Source: Clostridiaceae bacterium (GTDB lineage: Bacteria > Bacillota > Clostridia > DUPQ01). Taken from it: a DNA stretch of 33,422 bases. The stretch covers positions 1 through 33,422 of the forward strand of contig JAAYBX010000094.1 in NCBI GenBank assembly GCA_012729955.1, read 5' to 3'. Numbering within the stretch: position 1 is the first letter of the stretch; every line of letters starts with the position of its first letter. Positions 1-8,456 of the stretch are shown piece after piece. A program made the position numbers and the translations under genes. Under the pieces are notes generated by a model, which did not search any database, was not told the DNA's origin, and saw only the letters and a program-made list of their open reading frames with translations.

Positions 1-1117
1 GAGCACCATTACTTTCAATTATTCCTATCTTCATGCCTTTTATTGCAGGAAGCCTGGCTGCATAATTTTTATTTATCTCCACCAGCATAGGAGTAACCGT
101 CAGATCAGCGCAAAAAACATTAATACCCTTTTTCAATGCAATCTTAGCAACTTTATTTGTGACTGTTAAAGTCTTTGCTATCGGCTTAAGGGCAAATGCT
201 TTGTAACCTTGTTTAATTTTCCTTATCGCGTCAGCTTCATCATGCACCGATTCATCAGCTGCTACTGTAATATAAAGATTTGATACATCAATATCATTGT
301 TTTCATCAAAAGGTTCTTCTAAAAGTACAATCCTTTCAAAAGCACCGATTTCTTTCGCATAATCCAAAAGCTGATTCATCCTGTCTATAGTATCATATCT
401 TCCATTAGCATCAAGATAGTATGCAACATAACCGGTATCAGTATATATAGTTTTATACTGTTTCAAAATATCATGTATCTGAAGAAGCCTTTTTTTATCC
501 TGATTAAGCATTTTTGACATATCATTATCATTATCCGGGTCAGCTCCTATCTTTATCTTAAATATACACACACCGCTTTCAGCAAGATTTTTAATCTGGT
601 CCAAAGAAGTCCCATATGTAATAAGAGGAATTAATGCAAGTTTGTCCTGTTTTATATCAGACATAGTTTCTATGGACGCAAAATGCTCAAAATCATATAT
701 TCCTTTATACCTGCTATAAAGCATCCGTATAGCGTTATCAATAGGTACTAAAGCATTTAGAATAAAGGTCTTCCGTGGGAAAATATGTAAAACTGAATGA
801 GCATAATTTATAGCCAGCTGAAAAATATTATCGAAAAGATCTTCTGGATGGGTAAAACACATTCCTATTAACTTCTCGCATACATAACTGGTTATATTAA
901 ACATGTATTCATTTGCCTTCTGTTCTTTTATAGATGAATACAAAGATCCGTCTGACCACAAAACTCCCTGGATAGAGCTTCCAGATGCTTTGGTTTCATG
1001 GCTTTCCAGTTTAACCTCAACTGTCCATATGCAGCTTGAGTATGCTCCCTTGAAACCAAAAGGATGAGTCAGTGGCTGAATTTGGTATGTGCAGTTAGAA
1101 TTATTTATTTTAATCAT
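1..1117 (-). CDS. Enolase-superfamily (MR/MLE-type) enzyme, 3' end cut off by window
   Basis: The reading frame is open from an ATG at 1117 to the window edge, giving 372 residues with the C-terminus missing. The start has an SD-like GAAGGAAAT just upstream. The barrel carries muconate-lactonizing/dipeptide-epimerase type landmarks in order: K-I-K near residue 186, metal-ligand Asp in LDANGR near 236, Glu in LLEEPF near 268, Asp in AADES near 288, and Lys in ALKPIAK near 311. Known families with this pattern abstract an alpha proton next to a carboxylate (cycloisomerases, dipeptide epimerases, N-acyl amino acid racemases, OSB synthase). The substrate cannot be told. It is divergent from an AraC regulator followed by an amidohydrolase and a Gfo/Idh oxidoreductase, suggesting a shared catabolic role (inference). 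Confident in the superfamily, not in the reaction. Confidence 0.85.
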   Translation of the reverse strand, partial: MIKINNSNCTYQIQPLTHPFGFKGAYSSCIWTVEVKLESHETKASGSSIQGVLWSDGSLYSSIKEQKANEYMFNITSYVCEKLIGMCFTHPEDLFDNIFQLAINYAHSVLHIFPRKTFILNALVPIDNAIRMLYSRYKGIYDFEHFASIETMSDIKQDKLALIPLITYGTSLDQIKNLAESGVCIFKIKIGADPDNDNDMSKMLNQDKKRLLQIHDILKQYKTIYTDTGYVAYYLDANGRYDTIDRMNQLLDYAKEIGAFERIVLLEEPFDENNDIDVSNLYITVAADESVHDEADAIRKIKQGYKAFALKPIAKTLTVTNKVAKIALKKGINVFCADLTVTPMLVEINKNYAARLPAIKGMKIGIIESNGA

Positions 1118-1292
1118 GCGCTATTTCCTTCTTCTTTCCTATCTTATATCATAATACTGCTTTATTCCATACTTATTCGGATCATATAGTTATATATTAT
1201 TGTCTTTATTATTATAACTTATTAGCATGTATTCAAAATTTATACGGTATTTAACGCCTATATCACATATAATCCACTTATACTATATTGTG

Positions 1293-1320
1293 TTGTAAAT
1301 CCTTTTATTTCTGTTACACT
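1293..1320 (+). promoter_or_regulatory. Candidate promoter for the AraC gene
   Basis: TTGTAA at 1293-1298, a 16-bp spacer and TACACT at 1315-1320 lie just before the SD of the regulator gene. The leader would be very short. The intergenic region 1118-1338 is very AT-rich and contains other -10-like boxes (for example TATAAT at 1268-1273, without a good -35), so this is only the best of several candidates. I saw no clear AraC half-sites. Confidence 0.3.
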
Positions 1321-1338
1321 TTATATAGGAGAGACAAC

Positions 1339-2148
1339 ATGTCAAAAAAACTGCTTTCTGACATATTTACATACTGGGTCGAAAAATGCGTTTATCCTGA
1401 GAATAATTCGATTGAAAACCATTCTCATGACTTCTATCACTGCCTTTGCATTATTTCTGGAAAAGGTGAAATGATTTGTAATGACACTGTGTATGAAATG
1501 CATGAAAAAAGAGTATTTTTAGCTTGCCCTTCAGATGTTCATGGATTTAAAAATATTTCATTTGAAGACATGGTTTCATACGAATTGAAATTTGATATCA
1601 ACAATGATTCGTTAAAAGCAAAACTTATAAGCCTTCCTTTCTGCCTAGATGTCCAAGAACAGGTAACAGAGTTATTCGCCCAAGTATATAACGAATCCAA
1701 GTCAAAAAAACCATTTAACAATGAAATAACAGATACACTGATAATACAGCTGCTCTTTACTATCATTCGAAGTACTTATGAAAACCTTACAGGCAGCAGA
1801 AAATATGGATCAGTTGAGTATGAAGACTCATTTTCAAAGATACTTTCATATCTTGAACGGAATATGTCAAAAGATATAGGTCTTGACCAAATGGCTCAGA
1901 CAATACATTTGGAAAAAGTATATTTTTTAAAGAAATTTAAAAAACTTACTGACATGACTCCCATGAGATATCTCAAATCCATTCGCATGAAAAAAGCAAA
2001 AGCACTGCTACAATATTCTGACATGTCTATTACTTTAATTGCTGAATCTGTGGGATTTAAAAATATACAATATTTCAGCAAAGTATTTACTGAATACAAT
2101 AAAATAAATCCAAGTTCCTATCGCAACAAGTTCATAGCAAGAAGATAA
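1339..2148 (+). CDS. AraC-family transcriptional regulator
   Basis: A 269-residue regulator. The N-terminal half is a cupin-like sensing domain, with histidines in NHSHDFYH at residues 28-34 and a GKGEM turn at 41-45. The C-terminal ~100 residues form the two-helix-turn-helix AraC DNA-binding domain: first HTH about 181-202, second about 229-252, including the typical IAESVGF...YFSKVF pattern. I place the start at the ATG at 1339 because TAGGAGAG sits at 1327-1334; an in-frame upstream ATG at 1288 has no SD and lies in promoter-like DNA. It heads a co-directional run with the nitrilase-family and Gfo/Idh genes and is divergent from the enolase-superfamily gene, so it likely controls both in response to their substrate (inference). 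Confidence 0.9.
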   Translation: MSKKLLSDIFTYWVEKCVYPENNSIENHSHDFYHCLCIISGKGEMICNDTVYEMHEKRVFLACPSDVHGFKNISFEDMVSYELKFDINNDSLKAKLISLPFCLDVQEQVTELFAQVYNESKSKKPFNNEITDTLIIQLLFTIIRSTYENLTGSRKYGSVEYEDSFSKILSYLERNMSKDIGLDQMAQTIHLEKVYFLKKFKKLTDMTPMRYLKSIRMKKAKALLQYSDMSITLIAESVGFKNIQYFSKVFTEYNKINPSSYRNKFIARR

Positions 2149-2159
2149 GGAGAAAGCTC

Positions 2160-3101
2160 ATGGGTAATATGAAAAGAATAAGTGTCATCTGTTCAAGAAC
2201 AACTGATTCAAAGGGATTTAAAAGCCTATCCCGGCTTAATGCCTTGAACAGGGATTTCTGGAAAAGTAAAATTGAAAATGTAATAGATTCCGTTCCAGAT
2301 ATAATTGTACTTCCTGAATATTGTGACAGGTTCAGCGACTTTAGTACTGCACAGTATATAGATTACATTGAAAACAATGGTTCAATAGCTGAACTTATAT
2401 CTGATATTGCCAGGAAACACAAAACTCAGATTACTTACCCTGGACTTAGAAAACATGAATCAGATACACAGTATCCATACCGCAACAGCATACGTATGTT
2501 TGATGTAACTGGTGAAATTGCACACATATATGACAAGAATCATGTAATAATTGAGGAAAACCAATCCGGGATAGGTTATGGAACTGACGCATCCATATAT
2601 AAAACTAAAGATACCAAAATTGTTTTTGGCATATGTTTCGACTTAAATTTCGATTCACTGCTTGAAAAATATAAAGCATATGAGCCAGATCTTTTTATCT
2701 TCAGCTCCTATTATCACGGAGGATTAAAACAAGATCAATGGGCATATGCTTTAAGATGTCATATGGCTAGCGCTATATCTGGCAACATAGGCAGAATAAT
2801 TAATCCTTTCGGACAGGTTATCGCATCAACGACAAACTATTATGATTATGTCACTGCTACAGTGAACCTTGACTGTAAAGTAGTTCATTTGGATTACAAT
2901 ATGGAAAAAATAAGACAGGCGAAAATGAAATATAAAAAGTTTCTTACTGTACATGACCCAGGCAATATTGCGACTGTGCTTCTGACATGTGAATCAGAGG
3001 ACATGAATATTGAGGATATAATCAAAGAATTTGAAATTGAAACTTATGATGAATACCTTAGACGATCAATTGAATACAGAAATAACCATATAAGCAGATA
3101 A
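2160..3101 (+). CDS. Nitrilase-superfamily carbon-nitrogen hydrolase
   Basis: This 313-residue protein carries the nitrilase-superfamily triad: Glu53 in LPEYCD, Lys126 in YDKNHV and Cys159 in GICFDLNF. Members hydrolyse amides, carbamoyl groups or nitriles through a Cys thioester. The superfamily call is solid, but the branch (amidase, N-carbamoyl amidohydrolase, beta-ureidopropionase-like) is not determined. The start ATG at 2160 follows AAGGAG at 2147-2152, which overlaps the stop of the AraC gene; an ATG at 2169 is less well placed. There is no signal peptide, so it should be cytoplasmic. It is only 11 nt after araC and 13 nt before the Gfo/Idh gene, so the three are probably cotranscribed. 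A pathway that opens an amide and then oxidises the product is a reasonable guess. Confidence 0.85.
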   Translation: MGNMKRISVICSRTTDSKGFKSLSRLNALNRDFWKSKIENVIDSVPDIIVLPEYCDRFSDFSTAQYIDYIENNGSIAELISDIARKHKTQITYPGLRKHESDTQYPYRNSIRMFDVTGEIAHIYDKNHVIIEENQSGIGYGTDASIYKTKDTKIVFGICFDLNFDSLLEKYKAYEPDLFIFSSYYHGGLKQDQWAYALRCHMASAISGNIGRIINPFGQVIASTTNYYDYVTATVNLDCKVVHLDYNMEKIRQAKMKYKKFLTVHDPGNIATVLLTCESEDMNIEDIIKEFEIETYDEYLRRSIEYRNNHISR

Positions 3102-3114
3102 ATAGGAGGCAATT

Positions 3115-4140
3115 ATGAGAAAACAGGTAAAAGTAGCAGTTATTGGAGCAGGCGGAATAGCAAATTCTGTACATCTTCCAAGTCTAGCAGAAATTAAGGA
3201 TTGTAAAATCGTCGCAATATGCGATCTGGTAGAGGAAAAAGCAAAAAGAGCGGCAGAAAAATACGGAATACCGAAAACATATGTCCTAATGGAAGAAATG
3301 TTGAAGAAAGAAGAAATTGACGGCATATTCTGCCTTGTTCAGCCTGATCTTCTTTACAGGGTAGCATATGACTGCCTTTCAGCAGATAAAGATATCTTCA
3401 TGGAAAAGCCCGCCGGACTTAATTCATATCAGGCAGAATCGCTTGCAAGACGGTCAGCTTCTCTTGGTAAACTGATTCAGGTGGGAATGAACAGGCGTTA
3501 TGTCCCGCTTGTGCAGTATGTGTTTGAAAGAATGAAAAAAGCGACTACAATAAACCAAGTTGATGGGTGCTTTATAAAACACACGGACATAGCATCCATA
3601 TGGCACTATACTGATGCCTTTTCCTGTGATATCGTGCATGCGGCTGATCTGGTAAGATACCTCGCAGGTGCTGAAGTATCAGATGCTGCAAGCGTTATTG
3701 CAAGAAACAACAGTCCGGTGGATAATTCATGGAGCTGTATAATGCGGTTTGAAAACGGAGTAACAGGAACACTAAGAGGTAACTACCAGACAGCAGCAAG
3801 AATCCACAATTTCGAAATTCACGGAGCTGAAGCTAGTGCATACATAAACCTTGGATTCCCTGGCACTAAGGGTTGCGATGCGACCATAATTTATGCTTCA
3901 GGAGCAAATATATACTCGCAAGCTGCCGCTGGAGCTTCAGTATCCAATATAGAACATATTGATGGTATCAAACTTTGTAATGGCAATGACTCACTCTATT
4001 CACATTACGGATACAAGCAAGAGGATCAGGCTTTTATCGATTATTTGAAAAACAATATGAAACCGATCTGTCTTATTGATGATGCTGCAAAATCTATGAG
4101 ACTAGTAGAATTGCTTGTGGAAAACAGAATTAATGCATGA
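3115..4140 (+). CDS. Gfo/Idh/MocA-family NAD(P)-dependent oxidoreductase
   Basis: A 341-residue protein with an N-terminal Rossmann fold (GAGGIA at residues 11-16), the family EKPAG motif at 97-101, and a DIVHAAD segment at 172-178 where the catalytic Asp/His pair usually lies. Family members oxidise or reduce sugars, inositols, amino sugars and related polyols, or act as dehydratases or epimerases through a transient keto intermediate. The specificity is unknown. ATG 3115 follows a strong AGGAGG. It is the last gene of the AraC-led run, and a bidirectional terminator begins about 45 nt after its stop. Confidence 0.88.
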   Translation: MRKQVKVAVIGAGGIANSVHLPSLAEIKDCKIVAICDLVEEKAKRAAEKYGIPKTYVLMEEMLKKEEIDGIFCLVQPDLLYRVAYDCLSADKDIFMEKPAGLNSYQAESLARRSASLGKLIQVGMNRRYVPLVQYVFERMKKATTINQVDGCFIKHTDIASIWHYTDAFSCDIVHAADLVRYLAGAEVSDAASVIARNNSPVDNSWSCIMRFENGVTGTLRGNYQTAARIHNFEIHGAEASAYINLGFPGTKGCDATIIYASGANIYSQAAAGASVSNIEHIDGIKLCNGNDSLYSHYGYKQEDQAFIDYLKNNMKPICLIDDAAKSMRLVELLVENRINA

Positions 4141-4184
4141 CCACATCAAATAACTTAGCACTATTTTATTATATTATTAACACA

Positions 4185-4209
4185 AAAAAGGAGCCAATAG
4201 CTCCTTTTT
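4185..4209. terminator. Bidirectional intrinsic terminator
   Basis: A perfect 10-bp inverted repeat, AAAAAGGAGC / GCTCCTTTTT with a 5-nt loop (CAATA at 4195-4199). The A-run and T-run make it a rho-independent terminator on both strands. It sits between the convergent Gfo/Idh gene (+) and SDR gene (-) and should end both transcripts. Confidence 0.9.
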
Positions 4210-4260
4210 CCAAATGTTATACATTTTTGCCATACGACTACACTATATGAAGAAATCATC

Positions 4261-5004
4261 CTATGGCATCAGTATACCGCCATTAGGTGAGATCGTCTGT
4301 CCTGTGACATACTTTGCATTGATGAGATACTCCATACAGTCAGCTATATCGTTAACTTCGCCGATCTCGCCTAAAGGGATTGCAGTCTTTAAAGCAGCTA
4401 CTGCATTCTGATCTGCCTGTCTTAACATATCTGTCCATATCATGCCTGGAGCTATACAATTTACTCTTATGTTTCGAGGTCCGAATTCTACTGCAAGTCC
4501 TCTTGTAAACCCTATAACACCACTTTTAGCAGCACAGTAATCAGCTTGTTCTGCTACTCCCATCATGCCTCCGATGGATGCAATGTTAATGATATTGCCA
4601 TCTTTATGTTCAACCATATATGGTAAAGCTACATGAGTCATATGAAGGTAACTCATCAGATTAACATTCACAAGCTTGGTATACTCTTCAGGAGTGATTT
4701 TCAAAAAGCTTTTGTTATTGTCAATGCCTGCATTGTTCACAAGAACATCAATCTTGCTGCCGAATACTTTTACTGTTTCGTCAATAAGCCTTTTGCATGT
4801 ATCATAATCAGATACATCACCCTGTATTGCTAAACCTTTAACATTATATTCTTTCTCTATATCATTAATCAGTTCCAAAGTGCCTTCCCTGCTTCTGTCA
4901 CTTACAAAATTAACAACAACATTGTATCCCATCGATGCAAGCTTCTTGACCATTGCTTTACCTAGACCTCTTGATCCGCCTGTTACTATCGCTGTCTTGT
5001 TCAT
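4261..5004 (-). CDS. FabG-like short-chain dehydrogenase/reductase (SDR)
   Basis: A classical SDR of 247 residues: TGGSRGLG cofactor motif at 8-15, NNAG at 90-93, catalytic Ser143 in NIASIGG, Tyr156 and Lys160 in YCAAK, and a VTGQTISPNGG C-terminus. It resembles 3-oxoacyl-ACP reductase (FabG), but no fatty-acid genes are nearby, so it may reduce another keto substrate. I chose the ATG at 5004. An in-frame TTG at 5016 lies directly against the AAAGG ribosome site and is too close to use it. It is monocistronic, divergent from a purine permease, and closed by the shared terminator at 4185-4209. Confidence 0.88.
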   Translation of the reverse strand: MNKTAIVTGGSRGLGKAMVKKLASMGYNVVVNFVSDRSREGTLELINDIEKEYNVKGLAIQGDVSDYDTCKRLIDETVKVFGSKIDVLVNNAGIDNNKSFLKITPEEYTKLVNVNLMSYLHMTHVALPYMVEHKDGNIINIASIGGMMGVAEQADYCAAKSGVIGFTRGLAVEFGPRNIRVNCIAPGMIWTDMLRQADQNAVAALKTAIPLGEIGEVNDIADCMEYLINAKYVTGQTISPNGGILMP

Positions 5005-5025
5005 ATAATTTACCAACCTTTCATA

Positions 5026-5053
5026 ATTTTATCGCATCGTTGATGCAAACAAA
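5026..5053 (-). promoter_or_regulatory. Candidate SDR promoter with inverted repeat in spacer
   Basis: On the minus strand, TTTGTT (5053-5048) and TAAAAT (5031-5026) are separated by 16 nt. The spacer contains the inverted repeat GCATC-N3-GATGC at 5034-5046. The predicted transcript would start just before the SD of the SDR gene. The -35 is weak, so confidence is low. Confidence 0.35.
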
Positions 5054-5080
5054 GTATATCTCTGTTTTAATATATGGTCT

Positions 5081-5094
5081 GTTGCAATTGCAAC
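5081..5094. promoter_or_regulatory. Perfect 14-bp palindrome, candidate operator 1
   Basis: GTTGCAATTGCAAC is a perfect palindrome 77 nt upstream of the SDR start, in the SDR/permease divergent region (5005-5312). Together with the second palindrome at 5187-5204 it shares the outer GTTG...CAAC half-site pattern. The form suits a dimeric repressor such as a MarR or GntR protein, but no regulator gene adjoins it. Confidence 0.5.
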
Positions 5095-5186
5095 ATAAAT
5101 AAAGAACTGATTACGAAGATTTTTGAAAATCTAAGAGAAATATCCAAGCATTGTAATTTATCACATATCAATATATGCTATTTTAA

Positions 5187-5204
5187 GTTGTTGTATACAA
5201 CAAC
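5187..5204. promoter_or_regulatory. Perfect 18-bp palindrome, candidate operator 2
   Basis: GTTGTTGTATACAACAAC is a perfect 18-bp palindrome, 47 bp upstream of the permease -35 box. Its core GTTGTATACAAC resembles GntR-type operators (comparison from memory). Its centre lies 108 bp from the centre of the palindrome at 5081-5094, and both are followed by AACATA-like sequence. The rest of the 308-nt gap holds promoters and AT-rich DNA; I see no gene in it. Confidence 0.55.
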
Positions 5205-5250
5205 ATATTGTGTAATTACATAGATTCGAGTATTTTTTGCATGTTCCATA

Positions 5251-5278
5251 TTGACAATTTATCACCTTGTAATATACT
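5251..5278 (+). promoter_or_regulatory. Promoter of the purine permease gene
   Basis: A consensus TTGACA (5251-5256), 16-nt spacer, and TATACT (5273-5278). Transcription would start near 5285, leaving a leader of about 28 nt carrying AGGGGGA before the ATG at 5313. That is too short for a purine riboswitch, so control probably acts at initiation. Confidence 0.8.
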
Positions 5279-5312
5279 AGCAGTATATTAAATTCAAAAG
5301 GGGGATTTAAAA

Positions 5313-6659
5313 ATGTTCAAGCTAAAAGAAAATGGCACAAAAGTGTCAACAGAAATTTTAGCAGGCCTGACAACATTCGTTACAATGGCCTACATTATCG
5401 CTGTAAACCCGGGAATGTTATCGCAAGCAGGAATGGAATGGGGAGCTGTTTTCCTAGCAACCATAATTGCGGCAATAATCGGTACATTGATAATGGGTCT
5501 TGTTGCTAATGTTCCATATGCACAGGCTCCTGGAATGGGATTAAATGCTTTATTCGTATTTACAGTATGTTTTACTTATGGTTTCTCATGGCAGCATGCG
5601 TTATCCATGGTATTCATCTGCGGACTTATAAACATACTCATTACAGTAACTAAAATTCGTAAGCACATAATAAAAGCCATACCAAAGAGTCTTCAGAATG
5701 CTATTGGCGGCGGTATCGGAATATTCATCGCTTATGTTGGATTACTGAATATCGGTGCTATAAATTTTGGAGCTGGAGTACCTTCCATGTCAGTAATAAA
5801 TACAAGCGGATTATATGTATTTTTCATAGGACTTGTTCTTACGATAGTACTTCTTCTGCTTAAGGTAAAAGGCGCAATCCTTATTGGTATAGTAGTCTCA
5901 ACACTTATAGGTATACCATTAGGAGTAACAACTGCTGCAAATCAAGTAAGTTTCACTGATGCTGTAAGCGTGTTACCGACAACATTCGGCGTCATATTCA
6001 CAAAAGCAGGCTTAGGTTCATTATTTGCGGATCTTACAAAACTTCCAATCGTTCTTCTTACAATATTCGCATTCAGCTTATCTGACACATTCGATACAAT
6101 CGGAACATTTATCGGAACAGGACGTCAGACAGGAATATTCAGTGAAGAAGATGAAAAAGCAATGGAATCCAGTTCAGGATTCAAATCCAAAATGGATAAG
6201 GCATTGTTCGCAGATGCTACAGCAACATCAATAGGAGCAATATTCGGAACATCCAATACTACTACTTATGTAGAAAGCGCATCTGGAATAGCAGTTGGCG
6301 GACGTACAGGTCTTGTAAGTGTTGTAGTTGCAATATGTTTTGCAATAAGCGCATTCTTAGCTACATTTATCAGTGCGATTCCATCAGCAGCAACTGCTCC
6401 CGCTCTTGTCATTGTAGGTATAATGATGCTTTCATCATTCAAGGAAATTAACTGGTCTGAACTTGAAGAAGCAATCCCTGCATTCTTTACTGGCGTATTC
6501 ATGGCACTTGTATATTCCATTACATCCGGTATCGCAATGGGTTTCATTTTCTACCTAATAGTCAAGATATGCAAAAAGCAGGCTAAGGATGTATCACCGG
6601 TATTATGGGTAGCTACAGCTTTGTTCATACTAAATTTTGTATTCCAGGCCATAATCTAA
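5313..6659 (+). CDS. AzgA/PbuG-type NCS2-family purine permease
   Basis: A 448-residue polytopic membrane protein, the usual length for AzgA-like nucleobase:cation symporters that import adenine, guanine or hypoxanthine. Family signatures include the N-terminal EILAGLTTFVTMAYI, YAQAPGMGLNA near residues 71-81, the TM8-region SDTFDTIGTFIGTG, and GTSNTTTYVESASGI in the TM10 region. These correspond to the binding-site helices of the NCS2 fold. The start is clear: AGGGGGA precedes the ATG. It stands alone between its own strong promoter and an intrinsic terminator. The exact purine cannot be read from sequence. Confidence 0.93.
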   Translation: MFKLKENGTKVSTEILAGLTTFVTMAYIIAVNPGMLSQAGMEWGAVFLATIIAAIIGTLIMGLVANVPYAQAPGMGLNALFVFTVCFTYGFSWQHALSMVFICGLINILITVTKIRKHIIKAIPKSLQNAIGGGIGIFIAYVGLLNIGAINFGAGVPSMSVINTSGLYVFFIGLVLTIVLLLLKVKGAILIGIVVSTLIGIPLGVTTAANQVSFTDAVSVLPTTFGVIFTKAGLGSLFADLTKLPIVLLTIFAFSLSDTFDTIGTFIGTGRQTGIFSEEDEKAMESSSGFKSKMDKALFADATATSIGAIFGTSNTTTYVESASGIAVGGRTGLVSVVVAICFAISAFLATFISAIPSAATAPALVIVGIMMLSSFKEINWSELEEAIPAFFTGVFMALVYSITSGIAMGFIFYLIVKICKKQAKDVSPVLWVATALFILNFVFQAII

Positions 6660-6679
6660 AAAGATTGCTAATTACAAAG

Positions 6680-6710
6680 AAGAACCGTTTTATTATACGG
6701 TTCTTTTTTT
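6680..6710 (+). terminator. Intrinsic terminator after the purine permease
   Basis: AAGAACCGT (6680-6688) pairs with ACGGTTCTT (6697-6705) around an 8-nt loop, and a T-run continues to 6710. It begins 20 nt after the permease stop. Confidence 0.9.
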
Positions 6711-6746
6711 ATTCATATAAATATAGTTTTATGATAAACTTATTTA

Positions 6747-8354
6747 ATGAAGACATTGAGAATCAGCAGCTTGATAACAAATCTTGATGCTGATAAGCAT
6801 GAATTATATGAAAAAGCAGCAAAGAGACTGAATATTTCAACAGAAGAAATTCTTGGTTTAACAATTATTAAGAAATCTATTGATGATAAGTCTATGGATA
6901 ATATATGCTTCAAGTATATTATTGATGTTACCATTGCTTCAGATTCTACTTACATGTTAAAGCATATTGATAAAGATATTTCCTTTCCAAAAACGATTGA
7001 ATACACGCCTACAATTTTAAAACACAAAAAAAAACATAAAAGGCCTGTTGTAGTCGGGTCCGGTCCTGCTGGACTTTTCTGCGCATTAACGTTATCTTAT
7101 GCTGGGTTACGCCCTATAATTATTGAAAAAGGAATGGAAATCACACAAAGAGATTTTCATGTAAAACAATTCACAGAAAAAAGCATATTAAATGAAGACA
7201 GTAATATACAGTTTGGAGAAGGTGGCGCAGGAACCTATTCAGACGGAAAATTAAAGGTCGGAATGATGACTCCTGTGAAATATAAAGTACTAAATGAATT
7301 TGTAAGATCAGGAGCAGAACCGGATATACTATATTTGTCTAAGCCGCATATAGGGACAGACAGGCTTAAGAATATACTGATTAACTTAAGAAAACAGATT
7401 TTATCATTAGGCGGTGAATACAGATTCAATACAAGCATGAATGAAATACTGTTTAAAGATAATCAAGTACTCGGTATTATGGTAAAAAATCAGGATAAAA
7501 TATCTAAAATCATCACTGACACTGTGATTCTTGCAACTGGACACAGCGCAAGAACTACATTCAGTTATCTTTATTCTATAGGTATTCCTATGAAAAGCAA
7601 ACCTTTCGGTATCGGTTTAAGAATAGAACACCCTCAGGCTTATATAAACAAGATAAGGTATAAAAATTTCCACGAGAACCCGAATATAATACCAGCAGAT
7701 TATCACCTTGTCACCCATCTCAGCAGCAGCAGAAGCGTATATTCATTCTGTATGTGCCCCGGAGGTTATGTTATACCTGCAACATCTGAAGAAGGATGTG
7801 TCGTCACTAACGGCATGAGCATGCATTCCAGGTCAGGCGTAAACGCGAATTCAGCTCTATTGGTATCTGTAACAGAATCGGATTTTAAATCATGTCATCC
7901 ATTGGCAGGAATGGAGCTGCAGAGAAAAATCGAAATGCTGGCTTATAATGCTGCTGGCAGGACATATTGTGCAGGTGTCCAAAGACTTGAAGATTTCATG
8001 ATGGACAGAAACAGCAGTAAATTCAATGATGTGCTTCCCACATACAGGCCTTCAACAGTTTTTCTTAAAAGTGATGAATATCTTCCTCATTACATAACTG
8101 ATTCAATCCGTATGGCTATAAATGATATGGATCAGTGGCTTGAAGGATTCTATTATCCCGATGCTCTTCTTACTGGTCCTGAAACCCGTTCAACATCACC
8201 TGTCGTGCTGCTTCGAGATAATAATATGCAATGCATTTCCAGAAAAGGTCTTTTTTTCTGCGGTGAGGGTTCAGGTTATACAGGAGGAATTCTTTCATCT
8301 GCTGCAGACGGAGTAAATTGTGCAGACAGCATACTGAACATGATGAATCCGTAA
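6747..8354 (+). CDS. Uncharacterised FAD-dependent dehydrogenase (COG2509 type)
   Basis: A 535-residue flavoprotein. Residues 1-80 form a small family-specific N-terminal domain. An FAD-binding dinucleotide fold starts at about 99, with GSGPAG at 104-109 and IIEKG at 125-129. A GEGGAGTYSDGKL segment follows, and the C-terminal GLFFCGEGSGYTGGI is the second FAD contact region. The protein matches the widespread uncharacterised FAD-dependent dehydrogenase family of Firmicutes; no substrate is known to me. ATG 6747 has no visible SD. TATGAT at 6730-6735 lies 11 nt before it, so the mRNA could be leaderless or nearly so (inference). It lies between a terminator and the trkA promoter and so is probably transcribed alone. 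Confidence 0.85.
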   Translation: MKTLRISSLITNLDADKHELYEKAAKRLNISTEEILGLTIIKKSIDDKSMDNICFKYIIDVTIASDSTYMLKHIDKDISFPKTIEYTPTILKHKKKHKRPVVVGSGPAGLFCALTLSYAGLRPIIIEKGMEITQRDFHVKQFTEKSILNEDSNIQFGEGGAGTYSDGKLKVGMMTPVKYKVLNEFVRSGAEPDILYLSKPHIGTDRLKNILINLRKQILSLGGEYRFNTSMNEILFKDNQVLGIMVKNQDKISKIITDTVILATGHSARTTFSYLYSIGIPMKSKPFGIGLRIEHPQAYINKIRYKNFHENPNIIPADYHLVTHLSSSRSVYSFCMCPGGYVIPATSEEGCVVTNGMSMHSRSGVNANSALLVSVTESDFKSCHPLAGMELQRKIEMLAYNAAGRTYCAGVQRLEDFMMDRNSSKFNDVLPTYRPSTVFLKSDEYLPHYITDSIRMAINDMDQWLEGFYYPDALLTGPETRSTSPVVLLRDNNMQCISRKGLFFCGEGSGYTGGILSSAADGVNCADSILNMMNP

Positions 8355-8382
8355 ACAGCATAAAACGATTTATTTATGTTAT

Positions 8383-8410
8383 TTGCTTTATAGTGTCATT
8401 GTAGTAAAAT
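8383..8410 (+). promoter_or_regulatory. Candidate promoter of trkA-trkH
   Basis: TTGCTT (8383-8388), 16-nt spacer, TAAAAT (8405-8410), followed by about 46 nt to the trkA start. It lies between the FAD dehydrogenase stop and trkA. Confidence 0.55.
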
Positions 8411-8456
8411 AGGGTTAATATCTGCTTTGAAATCAAATGCAGTACAGGAGAATGAT

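Noticed and set aside
5285-5312. Purine riboswitch before the AzgA-type permease
   Set aside because: The predicted leader is only about 28 nt, too short for an aptamer, and no aptamer-like sequence lies further upstream.
8427-8456. TrkA start at the upstream TTG (8427)
   Set aside because: There is no SD before it. The TTG at 8457 has CAGGAG at the right spacing and gives the normal TrkA N-terminus.
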